From Oncomelania hupensis (Eukaryota; Mollusca; Gastropoda; Littorinimorpha; Pomatiopsidae): 64,000 nucleotides of DNA. The notes beneath the pieces are model-generated. The model ran no database searches and was not told where the DNA came from. It worked only from the letters and a program-made list of their open reading frames with translations. Numbering within the stretch: the stretch's first letter is position 1; every line of letters starts with the position of its first letter. The translations under genes were made by a program, and so were the position numbers. Positions 61,496 to 64,000 of the stretch are shown here, one piece after another. The stretch spans positions 367,501 through 431,500 of the forward strand of contig JBAHVR010000308.1 in assembly GCA_036898135.1 (NCBI GenBank), in the 5' to 3' direction.

Positions 61496-61498
61496 AAA

Positions 61499-61549
61499 CT
61501 AGAATACGAGTACCAATATGGCGGCACTTTGGCTTCATACAGAGCTAGC
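61499..61549. repeat. Inverted partner of the repeat at 54595-54655
   Basis: AGAATACGAGTACCAATATG followed by GCG is the exact reverse complement of the core upstream of the THAP gene; GGCTTCA..GCTAGC follows in mirrored order. Confidence 0.7.
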
Positions 61550-61834
61550 CAGGGTATATCCATTTCTTTTAGATCAGTGGTTGGAAGCCATATCGCCAGA
61601 GCCACTGAACGGGTTTTGACCAAACTTCATAGGAACATTACCTATGGCAGTGCTTGCCTCTCGTGCCATCATATTTGTTCTACAATACAATATAATACAA
61701 TACAACACTATTGTTTAATAAAACCCAGATATTTGCCAGCAACATAAATAAGAACTATAAATACAATAAAAAGTAAGATCTGTTAACATGCAACCACCAC
61801 ACACACACACACCCACACCACTGCTCGTTTTGGG

Positions 61835-63878
61835 AGCTGGTGAAGTAGAGTCAAAACCATGACTACCACCTTCAACTCAACTGTGACAGATGCCGCCACT
61901 GAGATTCTTCGCAAGCACCGGCCAAAGAAACCGTCATCACACCTGAAATTTTGGACCTATATGACAAACGAAGAGAGATTTAAAAAAAATAACACCTCAC
62001 AGAGAGGATGCCTACCGAAAACTCAACAGTGACATCCGAAAAGGCATGCGCACAGAAAAGGAGAACTGGATAAGAGATCAATGCCAGGAAACAGAGAACA
62101 ATCTGAACAACAGCAAAAAGGCCTACCAGAATGTGAAGCGGCTGACAAGTGTTAAACAACGCAATGTCTCCAATATCCAAAGAATGTGCCTTACAGAAGA
62201 ACAAGAAGTCTTGGATAGATGAACAGAGTAGGCCTACTGCTCTGACCTTTACAACCACACACCAAACGGAGACCCATCAGTTCTATCATGTTCCCAGAAC
62301 AGAGAAGACGAAGAAATCCTCCCAATTCTCCGAGAAGAAGTTGAAGCAGCAGTGCAATCGCTGAAGAAAGGGAAGTCAGCGGTAGTGGACAACATACCCG
62401 CAGAATTGCTTCAAGCAGGAAGAGAAGCGATGATTGACGCCTTCACCATTATTTGTAACGAGGTCTGGCAGACTGAGGAGAGGGAGACCTACACCATAGA
62501 CTCAGTCGCTTATCATCACTTTTCCTAAAAAGGGTAACCTTCAGGAGTGTGAAAAATACCGCACCATCAGCCTCATCAGCAATCCTAGCGAAGACCTCCA
62601 GAAAATAATACTCAAGAGTTTGAAACCCCAAGCTGGAGAAATCATAGCTGAAGAACAAGCAGGATTCAGGGCAGAAGTGCCATTGAGCAGATTTTCAACC
62701 TCAGAATAATCTGCGATAAATACCTACAGCACCAACAACATCTATATCATGTGTTTGTAGACTTCAAGAAAGCGTTTGACCGAGTCTGGCATGCAGCTGT
62801 GTGCAACCATGAGAGTGTAAAACATCAGCCCTCACATTATTGAAGTCATCAAAAGCCTGTATGACAAGGATACCAGTGCGGTCCTCTACAACAGCGCTAT
62901 CGGGAACTGGTTCAGAACAACAATCGGCGTGCGCTATCCTACTCTCTCCAAAACTCTTCAACATCTTTCTTGAACGCATCATGTCAGATGCTCTTGCAGA
63001 TCACGAATGCAGCATAGAGGGTAGAGCAATCTCCAACCTCCGTTTTGCGGATGATATTGATGGATTGGTTGGAGAGGAACACGAACTTGAACAGCTGGTA
63101 CAGAGGTTTGAAACCACCTCCAAAGTCTTGGGAATGGAAATATGTGCAGAGAAGACGAAAATGATGACCAACAACACCAATAGCATCAACACGGACATCA
63201 ACGTCCAAGGCCAATCCCTCAACAGGGTGCATAGCGTCAAATATTTAGGAGCTATTGTATCAGACAATGGGTCCCGACAGGGTCTCGATCGCACAAACAA
63301 CTACTGCCATGACAAGGTTGAAGCCCATTTGGAAAGACAGGACCATCAGTCTACGTTCCAAGGTAAGGCTGCTGCGCTCCCTTGTCATCTTCATCTTCCT
63401 ATGCGCTTGCGAAACATGGACTATCACAGCAGATCTACAACGAAGAATACAAAGCATGGAGATGAGGTGCTACAGAAGACTTCTGGGCATTTCCTATACC
63501 CAGCACATCACCAACGACGAAGTCCGACAGACCATCACACAAGCCATTGGACAACATACGAATACGAATCTTTATTGCCCATAGTTAAAATACAATAACA
63601 TGGAAATTCACTTTGCGTGATGACATGTTCACGTTGGTGAAGAAACTGAAACTCCGATAGTATGGTCACGTCACCAGAGCATCAGGCCTTGCAAAGACTA
63701 CCCTGCAAGGCACGGTGCAAAGAGGCAGAAGAGGGAGACAGAAAAAGAGGTGAAATGGCTTGGCACTGAGCGAAGCCATGGACAGAGAAAGATGGACTAC
63801 GCTGGTTAAACGATCATCTGTGGTGCCCCAACGACTTTCGATTTACGGGATAAGATAGGATAGGATAGGATAGGACAG
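61835..63878 (+). pseudogene. RTE-like LINE (copy H), long degenerate copy
   Basis: Begins in the linker (AATEILRKHRPKK-like coding) and runs to the tail GGGATAAGATAGGATAGGAT (ATAGG repeats, 63848-63876). Reverse transcriptase pieces include VDFKKAFDRVWHA, FLERIMSDALADHE and RFADDIDGLVGEEHELEQL. Multiple frameshifts and stops make it non-functional. A ~61-bp foreign segment interrupts it at 63557-63617. Confidence 0.88.
63557..63617. repeat. ~61-bp insertion in the LINE tail
   Basis: ACGAATACGAATCTTTATTG..AAATTCACTTTGCGT separates GGACAACAT from GATGACATG, which are contiguous in copies A and G. Its source is not recognised. Confidence 0.75.
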
Positions 63879-64000
63879 TAAAGGCAAAAAGTAAATAATA
63901 GGACCCGATTTCGCGACAAATAAAAAAAACAAAAACAACAACCACAGTACATTCAAACTTTTTAATAACACAAGCATCACACAATTATTATAGTCCAATG

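Overview
The window looks like nuclear DNA of an invertebrate animal. It is AT-rich and intron-rich, its exons are short with GT-AG borders, and simple repeats and retrotransposons are dense. The mix of LINE, SINE and long-LTR families would fit a lophotrochozoan, probably a mollusc, but that is an inference. There are no operons, CRISPR arrays or bacterial features. All gene models below come from reading splice signals and codon phase by eye; no transcript or database support was available.

Host genes. (1) 215-6083, minus: scattered exons of one or more unidentified genes. (2) 9344-11482, minus: three phase-compatible exons that give a signal peptide, a Ser/Thr-rich mucin-like stretch and the start of an NRF (nose-resistant-to-fluoxetine N-terminal) domain. 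The membrane acyltransferase part usually found in that family is not visible. (3) 37591-53454, minus: eight phase-compatible exons, one of only 20 nt, encoding the C-terminal ~320 residues of a single-pass membrane protein: SEA domain, Cys-rich EGF-like segment, transmembrane helix and a Tyr-rich cytoplasmic tail. Its 5' exons are not found. (4) 54722-58800, plus: a THAP zinc-finger gene, with a degenerate RTE-like LINE in its second intron.

Mobile DNA. At 14977-27994 lies a Ty3/Gypsy-type LTR retrotransposon on the minus strand, with ~2.8-kb LTRs, a decayed and internally deleted pol, and a tRNA-Leu-type primer site. Its 5' LTR is split by an intact CR1/L2/Rex1-type LINE (23514-26870). A 1430-bp solo LTR with a 5-bp target duplication lies at 34221-35650. 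At 41208-45183 is a foldback-like element: ~1-kb inverted arms built of ~70-bp tandem repeats around a 2-kb centre, sitting inside a fragment of an RTE-like LINE. That LINE family, marked by an ATAGG-repeat tail, recurs in at least eight places. Several tRNA-derived SINEs and a 5'-truncated poly(A) LINE with a 15-bp target duplication are also present.

Layout: 0-12 kb minus-strand exons among SINEs and repeats; 12-14.9 kb no recognised gene; 15-28 kb nested retrotransposons; 28-34 kb microsatellites and repeat remnants; 34-36 kb solo LTR; 37-53.5 kb membrane-protein gene with transposons in its introns; 54.6-61.5 kb THAP gene bracketed by a short inverted repeat; 61.8-63.9 kb another RTE-like LINE copy. 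The most unusual items are the foldback-like element, the duplicated SEA exon broken by a LINE remnant, the 20-nt microexon, and the inverted repeat around the THAP gene.
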